Assembly (NCBI GenBank): GCA_964400015.1
Contig: CAYNRR010000008.1
Span: forward strand, 10,661 to 74,660
Source of the DNA: UBA1234 sp964400015
GTDB taxonomy: Bacteria > Bacillota > Clostridia > TANB77 > UBA1234
DNA: 64,000 nt
Reading direction: 5' to 3'
The translations under genes and the position numbers were made by a program. Positions within the stretch are counted from its first letter, which is position 1. The number at the start of each line of letters is the position of its first letter. Positions 26,218 to 35,224 of this stretch are shown here, one piece after another. The notes beneath the pieces are model-generated. The model was not told the DNA's origin. It saw only the letters and a list, made by a program, of their open reading frames with translations, and ran no database searches.

Positions 26218-26988
26218 ATGGGAAAAATTATATCAATTGCAAATCAAAAGGGAGGAGTTGGAAAAACTACTACTTCAGTTAATATAAGTGCTTGCCTTGC
26301 CCTTGCTGGCAAGAAAGTTTTACTAATTGATGCCGATCCTCAAGGAAATGCAACAAGTGGTGTTGGTGGTAAAAAAGATGTTGAAAAGTCTACATATGAC
26401 TTAATAGTTCATCAAGAAGAGTTAAAGAATGTGATACAAACTTCTGCTGTTACAAATTTAGATTTATGTGCTTCAAACATAAATCTTGCAGGTGCAGAAG
26501 TAGAGCTTGTTTCACAAATTTCAAGAGAAACAAAATTAAAAGAAGTGCTAGAACCTGCTAAATCAGAATATGATTATATTATTATAGATTGTCCACCATC
26601 TTTAGGATTGGTAACTTTAAATGCTTTGACGGCTTCTGATTCAGTATTGGTGCCTATTCAATGCGAATATTATGCACTAGAGGGATTAGGACAATTGATG
26701 AGCACTATTGATTTAGTACAAAGACATCTTAATAAAAAACTTGATATTGAAGGTGTTGTACTTACAATGTATGATGCTAGAACAAATCTTTCAAGACAAG
26801 TAATTGAAGAAGTTAAAAAATACTTTAAAAACAAAGTATATAAAACAATTATACCTAGAAACGTTAAACTTAGTGAAGCTCCAAGTTATGGACTTCCTAT
26901 AAATATGTATGATAAAAAATCAGAGGGGGCCAGAGCATATACAGCTCTTGCAAATGAAATTATAAGACAAAATAAAATAAGAAATTAA
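26218..26988 (+). CDS. parA: Chromosome partitioning ATPase ParA/Soj
   Basis: 256 residues. The deviant Walker A KGGVGKTTT lies near residues 10-18, DADPQGNATSG follows, and IIIDCPPSLG is the Walker B region. ParA binds DNA non-specifically in its ATP form and is released by ParB, moving or regulating the origin; Soj also controls DnaA. GGAGG lies seven bases before the ATG. Followed by parB after 11 bases. Confidence 0.95.
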   Translation: MGKIISIANQKGGVGKTTTSVNISACLALAGKKVLLIDADPQGNATSGVGGKKDVEKSTYDLIVHQEELKNVIQTSAVTNLDLCASNINLAGAEVELVSQISRETKLKEVLEPAKSEYDYIIIDCPPSLGLVTLNALTASDSVLVPIQCEYYALEGLGQLMSTIDLVQRHLNKKLDIEGVVLTMYDARTNLSRQVIEEVKKYFKNKVYKTIIPRNVKLSEAPSYGLPINMYDKKSEGARAYTALANEIIRQNKIRN

Positions 26989-26999
26989 GGAGGTAAATC

Positions 27000-27884
27000 A
27001 TGGCTTTAGGTAAGAGTGGACTTGGAAAAGGCTTAGACGCTTTATTTCCATCAAATGTAGATGTTGATTCGTTAGGTGGTATTCCTTCAACAAATAATGA
27101 AAAAATTGTAGAAATGAAAATTACAGAAATAGAACCAGATACTAATCAACCAAGAAAAAAATTTAATGAAGAAAAATTGGTAGAACTTGCAGATTCTATA
27201 AAAGAACATGGTGTTTTACAACCAATTATAGTTGCTAAAAAAGATGATTATTATCAAATAATAGCAGGTGAAAGAAGATGGAGAGCTTCTAAAATAGCAG
27301 GATTAAAAACAATTCCTACAATAGTAAGAGATTATGATGAAAAGAAAATTAGAGAAGTTTCTTTGATTGAAAATATACAAAGAGAAAATTTAAATCCGAT
27401 AGAAACAGCACAAGCTATAAAAGAATTGATGGAAGAACATAATTTAACACAAGAACAATTGGCTAAAACACTTGGAAAAAGTAGAAGTGCAATAGCAAAC
27501 ACGGTTAGAATATTAAACTTAGATGAAAGAGTAATTGAGCTAGTAAATGAAGGCAAATTAACTGAAGGACATGCAAGAAGTTTAGTAGCAATTTCTAATC
27601 AACAAAAACAATATAAATTGGCAATGGATATTGTTAATTTAGATATGAGCGTTAGAGACGCTGAAACATTGGTAAAAGAAGAAAAAAACAATAAAGACAA
27701 GAGCCAAAAGAAAAATACTTCAGAAAAACTAGAAATAATTTATAAAGATTTTGAAAATAGATTAAAAAATTCTTTAGGAACTAAAGTAGCGTTTAGACCT
27801 CAAACAAAATCAAAAGGTAAAATAATAATTGAATACTTTAATTCTGATGAATTAGAAAGACTATTAGAAAAATTTGAAAAATAG
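27000..27884 (+). CDS. parB: Chromosome partitioning protein ParB/Spo0J
   Basis: 294 residues. The N-terminal GLGKGLDALF is the ParA-stimulating peptide. The CTPase domain shows QPRKKF, GVLQPI and AGERRWRAS. The helix-turn-helix reads LTQEQLAKTLGKSRSAIANTVR, in two blocks, and a short dimerisation domain ends the protein. It loads on parS sites, four of which are seen in this window. Same operon as parA. Confidence 0.95.
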   Translation: MALGKSGLGKGLDALFPSNVDVDSLGGIPSTNNEKIVEMKITEIEPDTNQPRKKFNEEKLVELADSIKEHGVLQPIIVAKKDDYYQIIAGERRWRASKIAGLKTIPTIVRDYDEKKIREVSLIENIQRENLNPIETAQAIKELMEEHNLTQEQLAKTLGKSRSAIANTVRILNLDERVIELVNEGKLTEGHARSLVAISNQQKQYKLAMDIVNLDMSVRDAETLVKEEKNNKDKSQKKNTSEKLEIIYKDFENRLKNSLGTKVAFRPQTKSKGKIIIEYFNSDELERLLEKFEK

Positions 27885-27916
27885 ATTATAAAAAAGCATA
27901 GCAAGGGGATGGTAAT

Positions 27917-28459
27917 TTGAAAATATTATTAGAATCAAAAGAATTGCTTATTCTTACAATTGCAGTATTTGCAATGCTTTTAATAAATTTTACACTATTG
28001 ATATACAATATGAATACGACAAGAATGTTGAAAAAGAAATATAATGAATTTATGACTCGTTTGGGAAAAGGCGAGGACATAACAGATATGCTAAGTAAAT
28101 ATATTCAAGATGTAATAAATGTAAGTGAAGAAAATCAAAATTTAAAGAAATATTGCAAAGAATTAGAAAAAAATATGAATAAGTGCATTCAAAAAGTTGG
28201 AATGGTAAGATACAATCCATATCAACATACAGGAAGCGATTTGTGTTTTGCGTTGGCACTACTTGATTTTGAAGATAACGGAGTAGTTATAAATGGAATT
28301 TATTCGCGTGATAACACTACAAATACATATGCTAAACCAATAGAACGAGGCACTTCAAAATACACCTTAGTCAAGGAAGAAGAAGAAGCTTTGAATATTG
28401 CAAAGCAAAGTGGATATAAATATTTTATGACAGTTAATAGTGAAAACACAAAAAAATAA
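27917..28459 (+). CDS. DUF4446 family membrane protein
   Basis: 180 residues; start TTG 27917 after AGGGGATGG. One N-terminal membrane helix (about 10-30), then a charged coiled stretch, then the DUF4446 core KVGMVRYNPYQHTGSDLCFA with LLDFEDNGVVINGIYSRD (two blocks) near 95-135. Clostridia and Bacilli carry it next to parB; its role is unknown. It follows parB by 32 bases and is probably co-transcribed. Confidence 0.85.
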   Translation: MKILLESKELLILTIAVFAMLLINFTLLIYNMNTTRMLKKKYNEFMTRLGKGEDITDMLSKYIQDVINVSEENQNLKKYCKELEKNMNKCIQKVGMVRYNPYQHTGSDLCFALALLDFEDNGVVINGIYSRDNTTNTYAKPIERGTSKYTLVKEEEEALNIAKQSGYKYFMTVNSENTKK

Positions 28460-28477
28460 GTATGAAATTGAAAGTGA

Positions 28478-29215
28478 GTGAGTATACTGAAGATAAATTT
28501 TTTGAATAAGAAACATCTGTTATTTATTATAATAGCGATAATAGTGGTGATGATATTTTGTGTGGTATATTTTTGGAATAAGAAAAATAAAGATAGTGAG
28601 AATACAGAAGTTATCAGATTCACAAATGTATATGCAAATACCTCTACATCATCGATCAAAGGATATGAAGATGGCGTAGAAGAATTTTTAAAATTGGCAA
28701 AAGAAAACTTGATTGAGTTTGAATCGGAACTTGAAGAAAATTGTTATAATATTACACCTGATTTTGTAAAAGAAAATTCAGATTATAAAATCTTCAAATT
28801 CAATGATACAGCAGAAACATATATTGTTTATGAAAAAAATATATACAAAATAGGAAATAACAAAAGAGAAAGGGGAACAACAAGTTTTGGACTTGCAGAT
28901 ATAAACAATGATGGAATATTAGAACTTTTCTATACGTATATGTGGAAAGTATCAGGTGTTTCACGTACTAATGTATCATACTTCGATCCGATAACTAAAA
29001 AAGAAGTAGGTATAAATGAAAACTATGTTGAAAATAGTGCAGTTTTAATCAAAAAAGACAATGACCTAGTAATATATGATGGAACAATATCAAATGAAAA
29101 AGATTATACAAATTTCAATGTGACTTCAAGATCAGAAAATGGAATCTTAATAAATGATAAGGGGACAGTAAAAGTTATAAAGCGATTTATGTTTGATGAA
29201 ATTTTTCCTGAATAA
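28478..29215 (+). CDS. Membrane-anchored hypothetical protein
   Basis: 245 residues. GTG 28478 is the first possible start, and TTG 28502 is an alternative; neither has a good ribosome site. A lysine-rich start is followed by a hydrophobic helix (about 13-32), then an acidic extracellular part. LADINNDGILELFY near residue 148 looks like the D-x-N-x-D-G calcium loop of VCBS/FG-GAP-like repeats. No family recognised. It follows the DUF4446 gene by 18 bases. Confidence 0.6.
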   Translation: MSILKINFLNKKHLLFIIIAIIVVMIFCVVYFWNKKNKDSENTEVIRFTNVYANTSTSSIKGYEDGVEEFLKLAKENLIEFESELEENCYNITPDFVKENSDYKIFKFNDTAETYIVYEKNIYKIGNNKRERGTTSFGLADINNDGILELFYTYMWKVSGVSRTNVSYFDPITKKEVGINENYVENSAVLIKKDNDLVIYDGTISNEKDYTNFNVTSRSENGILINDKGTVKVIKRFMFDEIFPE

Positions 29216-29231
29216 AATTTTAATAATACTG

Positions 29232-29260
29232 TTGACAAGAAATATTTTAGATGTTAATAT
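29232..29260 (+). promoter_or_regulatory. Promoter of the tRNA-Ser pair
   Basis: Perfect TTGACA, 17 bases, TAATAT, 28 bases before the first tRNA. Confidence 0.75.
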
Positions 29261-29288
29261 ATTTCTTGTCGACAGCGATAGGTCACAT

Positions 29289-29379
<91 letters not shown>

Positions 29380-29387
29380 AACAATTT

Positions 29388-29479
29388 GGAGACATACCCA
29401 AGCCGGTCGAAGGGGACAGTTTGCTAAACTGTTAGGGTTCGCAAGGGCCGCGAGAGTTCGAATCTCTCTGTCTCCGCCA
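29388..29479 (+). tRNA. tRNA-Ser (anticodon GCT)
   Basis: Acceptor GGAGACA with TGTCTCC, anticodon stem ACAGT/ACTGT with loop TTGCTAA (GCT), a long variable arm and an encoded CCA. Eight bases after the first tRNA-Ser; one transcript. Confidence 0.95.
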
Positions 29480-29480
29480 A

Positions 29481-29510
29481 AAGGACAACTTTGGGTTGTC
29501 TTTTTTTTTA
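29481..29510 (+). terminator. Terminator after the tRNA-Ser pair
   Basis: GACAAC, a five-base loop, GTTGTC, then nine T. Confidence 0.8.
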
Positions 29511-29554
29511 TGCTCAAAAATACGGAAATCTAGTCATAAGTAAGTTTTTAAGAC

Positions 29555-29582
29555 TTGATATAAAATAAAAATGATGTATAAT
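29555..29582 (+). promoter_or_regulatory. Promoter of maf
   Basis: TTGATA, 16 bases, perfect TATAAT, 34 bases before the maf start. Confidence 0.6.
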
Positions 29583-29616
29583 GAGGTATGAAAAAATACA
29601 GTTGGAGGGGAGTTTT

Positions 29617-30192
29617 ATGAAAATAATTTTGGCTTCAAAATCGCCTAGAAGAAAGGAATTACTATCATATATAACTAATAAATTTGAAGTGGTTGTAAGT
29701 GCGGCAGATGAAATTGTAGACAATACGTTAACACCAGAAGAGCAAGTAAAAGAGATAGCATTGCAAAAGGCAAATGATGTAGCTTCAAAATATGATGAAG
29801 ATTGCATTATCATTGGAAGTGACACAATAGTTGTGTGTAAAGACAATGAAATATTAGGCAAACCTAAAAATGAAGAAGACGCAAAAAGAATGCTAAGAAA
29901 ATTGTCAGGAGATGTACATCAAGTAATGACAGGATTGGCAATTATAATAAAAAACGGAAACACTGTAAACACAGATGTAAGCGTTGATATAGCTGATGTT
30001 TACGTGAATGAATTATCAGAAGAAGAAATACAATCATGGCTTGACACAGGCAATGCTTGGGATAAAGCAGGGGCATATGCAATCCAGCAAGAATTTGCAG
30101 TACATATAAACAAAATAAATGGAAGTTATGCAACAGTTATGGGATTACCAATACACAAAGTTTATCAAGTAATAAAAAATTATTTAAAATAA
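29617..30192 (+). CDS. maf: Maf-family nucleoside triphosphate pyrophosphatase
   Basis: 191 residues from ATG 29617 (TTGGAGGGGAG just upstream); the longer frame from 29581 starts inside the promoter -10. It has the N-terminal ASKSPRRKELL, GSDTIV near the active site, and the C-terminal DTGNAWDKAGAYAIQ. Maf enzymes hydrolyse dTTP/UTP or modified nucleotides and are linked to septum arrest. The next gene follows after 15 bases. Confidence 0.92.
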   Translation: MKIILASKSPRRKELLSYITNKFEVVVSAADEIVDNTLTPEEQVKEIALQKANDVASKYDEDCIIIGSDTIVVCKDNEILGKPKNEEDAKRMLRKLSGDVHQVMTGLAIIIKNGNTVNTDVSVDIADVYVNELSEEEIQSWLDTGNAWDKAGAYAIQQEFAVHINKINGSYATVMGLPIHKVYQVIKNYLK

Positions 30193-30207
30193 ACGGAGGA
30201 TTTACAA

Positions 30208-31167
30208 ATGAAAAAGAAAAGAAAAAACACGAAGTCGAATCAAAGAATCATTGAAATCATTCTTTCAGTAGTTATTATCGTTGCTTTAATTTATTTTGAA
30301 CCTCTTTTGTCGTCTGATGTTCCAGATGATGTGACTATACCATTTGAAACAAATCAAACGACAGCAACGGATAAACTTGAAAGTATGCCAACTATTCAAA
30401 ATGGCGAATTAAAAGTTTATCTATTTGATGTTGGACAAGCTGATTGTATATTGGTATCATGCAATGATTCTTATATGATGATAGATGCTGGAAATAACCC
30501 AGATGGCAAGCTTATAGTCAAACAGTTAAACGAAATGGGAATAACTCGTCTGGATTATTTGGTGGGCACACACACACATGAAGATCATATAGGTGGACTT
30601 GATAATGTAATCGAAAACTTTGATATAGGTGTGCTATACATGCCAGATGTTACTTACAGTTCAGCAACATACAGAGATGTCGTAGAAGCTGCAGAAAGTA
30701 AAAACGTAGAAAAAATTGCACCAGAGATAGGATATGTATTTTATCTAGGTGATGCAAAATGCGAGATAATGGGAATTGACAATGAAGATAAGGACCCTAA
30801 CATTAACTCAATCATAATCGAAGTGACATATGGAAACAACAAATTTCTATTTACTGGTGATGCAGAAATCGAAAACGAAGAAAGACGTTTATGGAACGAT
30901 GTAGATGTCTTAAAAGTAGCACATCATGGTTCAAGCACAAGTTCTTCAGAAGACTTTATGGAACAAGTAAAACCTGAAATAGCACTTATTTCAGTTGGTA
31001 CAGATAATTCGTATGGTCATCCACACAAAGAAGTAATGGAACTTCTAGAATCGTATGATCTAGAAATATACAGAACAGATCTTTTAGGAACAATCGTAGT
31101 CACCAGCAATGGTAGCGAATGCACAGTAGAAACATTTGAATCAATTGATTTAGATGGTAACAAATAA
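30208..31167 (+). CDS. ComEC-like metallo-beta-lactamase-fold hydrolase
   Basis: 319 residues. A basic start is followed by one membrane helix (about 14-33), then a soluble domain outside the cell. LKVYLFDVGQADCILV opens the fold; the metal-binding motif is THTHEDHIGG; FTGDAE and VAHHGSSTSSS supply further ligands; SYGHPHKEV closes the site. This is the stand-alone form of the hydrolase domain of ComEC/Rec2, which degrades or handles nucleic acid during uptake. The real substrate is unknown; the channel protein is not nearby. Confidence 0.85.
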   Translation: MKKKRKNTKSNQRIIEIILSVVIIVALIYFEPLLSSDVPDDVTIPFETNQTTATDKLESMPTIQNGELKVYLFDVGQADCILVSCNDSYMMIDAGNNPDGKLIVKQLNEMGITRLDYLVGTHTHEDHIGGLDNVIENFDIGVLYMPDVTYSSATYRDVVEAAESKNVEKIAPEIGYVFYLGDAKCEIMGIDNEDKDPNINSIIIEVTYGNNKFLFTGDAEIENEERRLWNDVDVLKVAHHGSSTSSSEDFMEQVKPEIALISVGTDNSYGHPHKEVMELLESYDLEIYRTDLLGTIVVTSNGSECTVETFESIDLDGNK

Positions 31168-31174
31168 AAAAAGA

Positions 31175-31208
31175 GCCAATGGGTTGAAAAATCCATTGGC
31201 ATTTTTTT
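31175..31208. terminator. Terminator between convergent genes
   Basis: GCCAATGG, a 10-base loop, CCATTGGC, then a T-run after ATTTTTTT; an A-run precedes it, so it may serve both strands. Confidence 0.85.
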
Positions 31209-31210
31209 AT

Positions 31211-32317
31211 CTATTTTAAATCACCAGAATTACTATTCAAACTATTTGTTTCAATTTGTTTTAATAGCTTATAACATAGTTCAGCAGCTTCTCCACGAGT
31301 TGTTGTTCTACCTGTATTTATCGCGTTATTTGAATCACCTTGAATTATTTTGTATGCTGTAAGATTAGAAATAGCTTTTAAAGCCCAAGAAGGAATATTA
31401 TCTGCATCAGTGTAATTCAATCTACTGCTAGTGTTTGAAGAATTTGTTTTCATTAGCAAAGCATTATTTATCATCACAAAAGCTTCACCTCTAGTAATCA
31501 AATCATTAGGATGGAAATAGATAGTTCCACTATCAGATACACCACTTATAATTTTCATGTTGTATGCTAAAGTTACCTTTTCTAATAACCAGCTTGGCAT
31601 ATCTTTTTCATCAGCAAACTTGATTTCCATATTTTCGCCAGAATAATCAGTATCGTTAGCATCAACTATTGATAAAACAAACAATAAAAATTCAGCACGT
31701 GTCATATCCTTATCAGGACAAAAATAAAAATCATCATTTATTTCTTCACCAATAATCATGCCACGAGCAGCTAAATGAGAAGCAGAAAAGTTAGCCCAAT
31801 GATCTTGCATATCTTCATAGTAAAAAGGAATTATAGGTTCTGAAACGCCTCTTACTGTAATAGAAATAGTACCAACATTAGAATATAAATCACCAGATTC
31901 TAATCTAAAAGTAAACGTATCAGTACCTGTGAAATCCATAACAGGTTGGTATGTGAATAAAGGTTCACTTATTGTTTCTTGTGAAACAATACCATGAGAA
32001 GGTTCTGTAACTACAACAAAATTGAAAGTTTCATCACCAGAAACAATTGCTTCAAAAGCAGCTTCTAAAGAATCATTTTTATCAATAGTAAAATCTGAAT
32101 CTACAGCAGTACTGTCTAACACATTTGAAAAACTATTATCAATATCTCCACTAATTGAATCTCCGCTTAATGTAGGCTCTTCAGTTGAAACATCACCACT
32201 AGTTATAGTATCACCAGAAACATCTCCTGATGGCAATTGACTAGTAGCTAATGCAAAACTAGAACCAAGAATTATAAATAGCGAAGTAATCACTAAAAAT
32301 TTTTTCTTGAAATTCAT
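31211..32317 (-). CDS. Secreted SLH-domain protein with a Ser-Gly-Asp repeat linker
   Basis: 368 residues, signal peptide to about residue 25. A linker rich in S-G-D units (SGDVSGDTITSGDVS and onward) covers about 30-65. A cadherin-like bacterial Ig domain (TDTFTFRLESGDLYSNVGTI) is near 135-155. Three SLH domains then run to the end (DHWANFSASHLAARGMI, PSWLLEKVTLAYNMKIISG and PSWALKAISNLTAYKIIQG, each followed by a TRAE/TRGE block). SLH domains bind pyruvylated wall polymers. It runs against its neighbours and is a single-gene unit. Confidence 0.85.
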   Translation of the reverse strand: MNFKKKFLVITSLFIILGSSFALATSQLPSGDVSGDTITSGDVSTEEPTLSGDSISGDIDNSFSNVLDSTAVDSDFTIDKNDSLEAAFEAIVSGDETFNFVVVTEPSHGIVSQETISEPLFTYQPVMDFTGTDTFTFRLESGDLYSNVGTISITVRGVSEPIIPFYYEDMQDHWANFSASHLAARGMIIGEEINDDFYFCPDKDMTRAEFLLFVLSIVDANDTDYSGENMEIKFADEKDMPSWLLEKVTLAYNMKIISGVSDSGTIYFHPNDLITRGEAFVMINNALLMKTNSSNTSSRLNYTDADNIPSWALKAISNLTAYKIIQGDSNNAINTGRTTTRGEAAELCYKLLKQIETNSLNSNSGDLK

Positions 32318-32472
32318 AAAAATACCTCCATAAAATATTTAAATATTTTGTGTCACTAGTATTGTTGACGTTTCATAACTTAAATATAACAGACAAAATA
32401 TGGTAAAATCATTCTAAAAAATGTAAAAACAAGGTAAAAAATAGAAAATAATACTAAAATTTGCATAAAAAT

Positions 32473-32501
32473 TTGACAAGAGTGAAAAATAGTAGTAGAA
32501 T
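32473..32501 (+). promoter_or_regulatory. Promoter of the 3D-domain gene
   Basis: Perfect TTGACA, 17 bases, TAGAAT; 38 bases before the gene. Confidence 0.75.
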
Positions 32502-32539
32502 GCGATACGTTCGACGTTATATCAAGGAAGGAGTATTTA

Positions 32540-33304
32540 ATGGAAGAACAAGGCAGTATAGTCTTACAAAAGAAAAATATATTAGCAGTATTTACAATTA
32601 TTTTTACATTAACATCAATTTTTTATGTGATGGTAAATCAGCAAAATAGTTCAAAAATAGTAGCTGTTGCAAACGATAATGAAGTGGAAGAAATCGAAAG
32701 TGATATTGTATTGATCGAACAAATTGAGTATGCAACTGCAGAAACTATTGATGAAACTATAGAAGAAATTAGTGAAGAAGAAGAAACACTATTGCTAGCA
32801 AATAGAGCAAACAGAATAAATAAGAGTGAAACAGCAGTATCAAGAAAAGCTACAAGAGAAGATATTAGAGAAGAAATAACTTCTATCGAAAATGAAGAAG
32901 AACAAACAGTTAATAAAGCACAATACATTTCGTATAGAGATTTAGCAGAAGACAATCCACCAGCTGAATATAAAGAAGTCATGCAAGCGACTGCAACAGC
33001 ATATTGCTTATGCAAAAAATGTTGTGGAAAATTGCCATCAGATCCTAATTATGGATGTACAGCATCAGGAATAAAAATCGTTCCAGGAACAGGAATGAAA
33101 GTAATAGCAGTTGATCCTAAAGTAATACCACTAGGAACAAAAGTATATGTAGATGGATTAAATGGAGCATGGGATTATGGATACGCTATAGCAGCAGACA
33201 CAGGTAGTGCAATCAAAAACTTAAAAATAGATTTATACATGGATACGCATGAAGATGCTTTAAGTTGGGGAAGAAGAAGCGTAAATATATACGTAGTTGA
33301 ATAA
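32540..33304 (+). CDS. 3D-domain cell-wall protein (YabE/YocH-like)
   Basis: 254 residues; AAGGAG upstream of ATG. One N-terminal membrane helix or signal (about 12-33), a long acidic spacer, then the 3D domain from about 150. It reads ATATAYCLCKKCCGK, then TASGIKIVPG, VIAVDPKVIPLGTKVYV, AADTGSAIKN and IDLYM. The three aspartates that name the domain are in VDP, ADT and IDL. The domain is the catalytic core of MltA-like transglycosylases and resuscitation-type proteins. The gene precedes rsmA, as yabE does in Bacillus. Confidence 0.85.
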   Translation: MEEQGSIVLQKKNILAVFTIIFTLTSIFYVMVNQQNSSKIVAVANDNEVEEIESDIVLIEQIEYATAETIDETIEEISEEEETLLLANRANRINKSETAVSRKATREDIREEITSIENEEEQTVNKAQYISYRDLAEDNPPAEYKEVMQATATAYCLCKKCCGKLPSDPNYGCTASGIKIVPGTGMKVIAVDPKVIPLGTKVYVDGLNGAWDYGYAIAADTGSAIKNLKIDLYMDTHEDALSWGRRSVNIYVVE

Positions 33305-33309
33305 TAGGT

Positions 33310-33339
33310 AACCAGTGGGCGAAACTCACTGGTTTTTTA
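33310..33339 (+). terminator. Terminator after the 3D-domain gene
   Basis: AACCAGTG, a nine-base loop, CACTGGTT, then T-rich. Confidence 0.85.
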
Positions 33340-33352
33340 TTTCATGAAATAG

Positions 33353-33381
33353 TTGCAAGTGCTAACTTTAAAAAGTATAAT
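33353..33381 (+). promoter_or_regulatory. Promoter of rsmA
   Basis: TTGCAA, 17 bases, perfect TATAAT, 16 bases before the start codon at 33398. Confidence 0.7.
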
Positions 33382-33397
33382 TAGTGTGAGGTGTAAT

Positions 33398-34225
33398 ATG
33401 AACTTACAAACAGAAACAGAGTTTTTATTAAAAAAATATAATCTAAAAGCTAATAAAAAGTTAGGACAAAACTTTTTAATAAGCGATGAAATAGTAAATA
33501 GAATAATTCAAGAAGCAGATGTTACAGCAGAGGACACAATAATTGAAATTGGTCCTGGATTAGGAGCATTAACTGCTAAACTTGCAGAGAATGCAAAAGA
33601 AGTATTTGCAATTGAATTAGATGAAAACATGATAAACGTTTTAACAGAAAGATTTTCGTTGTACCAAAATGTAAAAATAATTCATGGAGATGTACTTAAA
33701 GTAAATTTAAGAGAACTAATTTCAGAAAAAACAAATGTAAAAGTTGTTGCAAATTTACCGTATTACATAACGACGCCAATAGTCATGAAACTACTTGAAG
33801 AAAAATTAAATATCGATCAAATAACAGTAATGGTACAGAAAGAAGTAGGAGAAAGGTTTACAGCCACTCCAAATGGAAAAGAATATGGAGCAATAACAGT
33901 TAGCATAAATTATTATGCAGAACCAACAATAGTTATAGACGTTCCAAGAAACAATTTTAATCCAGTTCCTGATGTAGATTCTTGCGTAGTAAACTTAAAA
34001 ATAAAAAAAGAACATATAGCAATAAAAGATGAAAAAACATTTTTTAAAGTTATAAAAGCAGCTTTCTCACAAAGAAGAAAAAACATAGGAAACTCGCTAA
34101 CAGGAATCGGAAAATCAAAACAAGAGATAAAAGAAATGCTAGACAAACTTGAAATAGATTCAAACTTAAGAGCAGAAAATTTATCTATTGAAACATTTGC
34201 ACAAATTGCAGATTACATAGCGTAA
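33398..34225 (+). CDS. rsmA: 16S rRNA (adenine-1518/1519-N6) dimethyltransferase RsmA (KsgA)
   Basis: 275 residues from ATG 33398 (GAGGTG site); the longer frame from 33353 begins within the promoter. KKLGQNFLIS is the conserved entry, IEIGPGLGALT the SAM loop, ANLPYYITTPIVMKLL the catalytic N-L-P-Y motif, and FSQRRKNIGNSL the C-terminal signature. Located after the 3D-domain gene, as in many Firmicutes. Confidence 0.96.
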   Translation: MNLQTETEFLLKKYNLKANKKLGQNFLISDEIVNRIIQEADVTAEDTIIEIGPGLGALTAKLAENAKEVFAIELDENMINVLTERFSLYQNVKIIHGDVLKVNLRELISEKTNVKVVANLPYYITTPIVMKLLEEKLNIDQITVMVQKEVGERFTATPNGKEYGAITVSINYYAEPTIVIDVPRNNFNPVPDVDSCVVNLKIKKEHIAIKDEKTFFKVIKAAFSQRRKNIGNSLTGIGKSKQEIKEMLDKLEIDSNLRAENLSIETFAQIADYIA

Positions 34226-34249
34226 ATTTTTAGAAAGAGGTACGAATAT

Positions 34250-35212
34250 ATGATCAATACAAATTATGTTGTTTTAATTGCAGACGATGAAAACATATGG
34301 GAAACATTATGCAAGCTATTTGAACGTGAAGGAAACAAATATCAAATAACAAAAGTATCATCAGCGACCAAAAATGTTAAAGAAGCAATGCTTACAGTCC
34401 CAGACTTAGTAATAATAGATGAAGACTCATTAAAAAACAATGATATCAATACATTGATATCACTACTAAGAAAAAAATCAGAGTACGCAATAGCACCGAT
34501 TGTTTTAATTTCAGAGCAAAGAGAAAAAGTACATAAACTAGAAATACTAAAAAAGGGAATAGAATTTTATATAAAAAAGCCAATAGATGCAGACTTTTTC
34601 TTATTCACAATAAAAAATATTTCAAGACTAATAAGTGCAAATAGATGTATAAGTGCATTAACAGGTTTGCCTGGAAATATTCAAATTGAAAACGAATTGA
34701 AAAGAAGAATTGCCTCTAAAAAAACTTATGCTGTTCTATACATGGACTTAGATAATTTCAAAGCATACAACGATAAGTATGGCTTTACAAACGGTGACGA
34801 TGTTATAAAATTTACAAGTGATATCATTCAAGATGCAATACAAATGTATGGTAAAAAAGGTGACTTTTTAGGTCATATAGGTGGCGACGACTTTGTAGCA
34901 GTAGTCGATTATGAAAATGCTAGAAAAATTGCAAAAGCTATAGTTGAGCAATTCGATAATGGAATAAAGAGATATTACACAGAGGAAGACGTAGAAAAAG
35001 GTTGGATAAAAGTAGCTAACAGAAAAGGCAAACTTGAAAAATATCCACTTATGACAATAACAGTAGCAATGATTAGTAACAAATACAAAAAATATACAAC
35101 AACAATAGAAATAGGTGAAGACGGAGCAAACGTAAAGAAAAAAGCAAAAACAATTCCAGGAAGTACATTCTTAGAAGACAAAAGAAGAATAACAAAAACA
35201 AATGAAAAGTAG
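34250..35212 (+). CDS. Response-regulator receiver fused to a GGDEF domain (GGDDF)
   Basis: 320 residues. The N-terminal receiver domain has IADDE (acidic pocket), LVIIDED (phosphoacceptor Asp near 57) and the Lys in IKKP near 104. The GGDEF domain begins at LTGLPG near 140, with VLYMDLDNFKAYND and the signature GGDDF near 220 in place of GGDEF/GGEEF. The Glu-to-Asp change may lower diguanylate cyclase activity. The C-terminal 90 residues (IEIGEDGANVKKKAK) look like the altered end of the fold. AAGAGG precedes the ATG. Likely operon with rsmA and the next gene. Confidence 0.8.
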   Translation: MINTNYVVLIADDENIWETLCKLFEREGNKYQITKVSSATKNVKEAMLTVPDLVIIDEDSLKNNDINTLISLLRKKSEYAIAPIVLISEQREKVHKLEILKKGIEFYIKKPIDADFFLFTIKNISRLISANRCISALTGLPGNIQIENELKRRIASKKTYAVLYMDLDNFKAYNDKYGFTNGDDVIKFTSDIIQDAIQMYGKKGDFLGHIGGDDFVAVVDYENARKIAKAIVEQFDNGIKRYYTEEDVEKGWIKVANRKGKLEKYPLMTITVAMISNKYKKYTTTIEIGEDGANVKKKAKTIPGSTFLEDKRRITKTNEK

Positions 35213-35224
35213 GAGGAAATGTTA

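Noticed and set aside
28963..28978. A parS-like TGTTTCACGTACTAAT
   Set aside because: Only the left half matches, and it lies inside a coding region; taken as chance.
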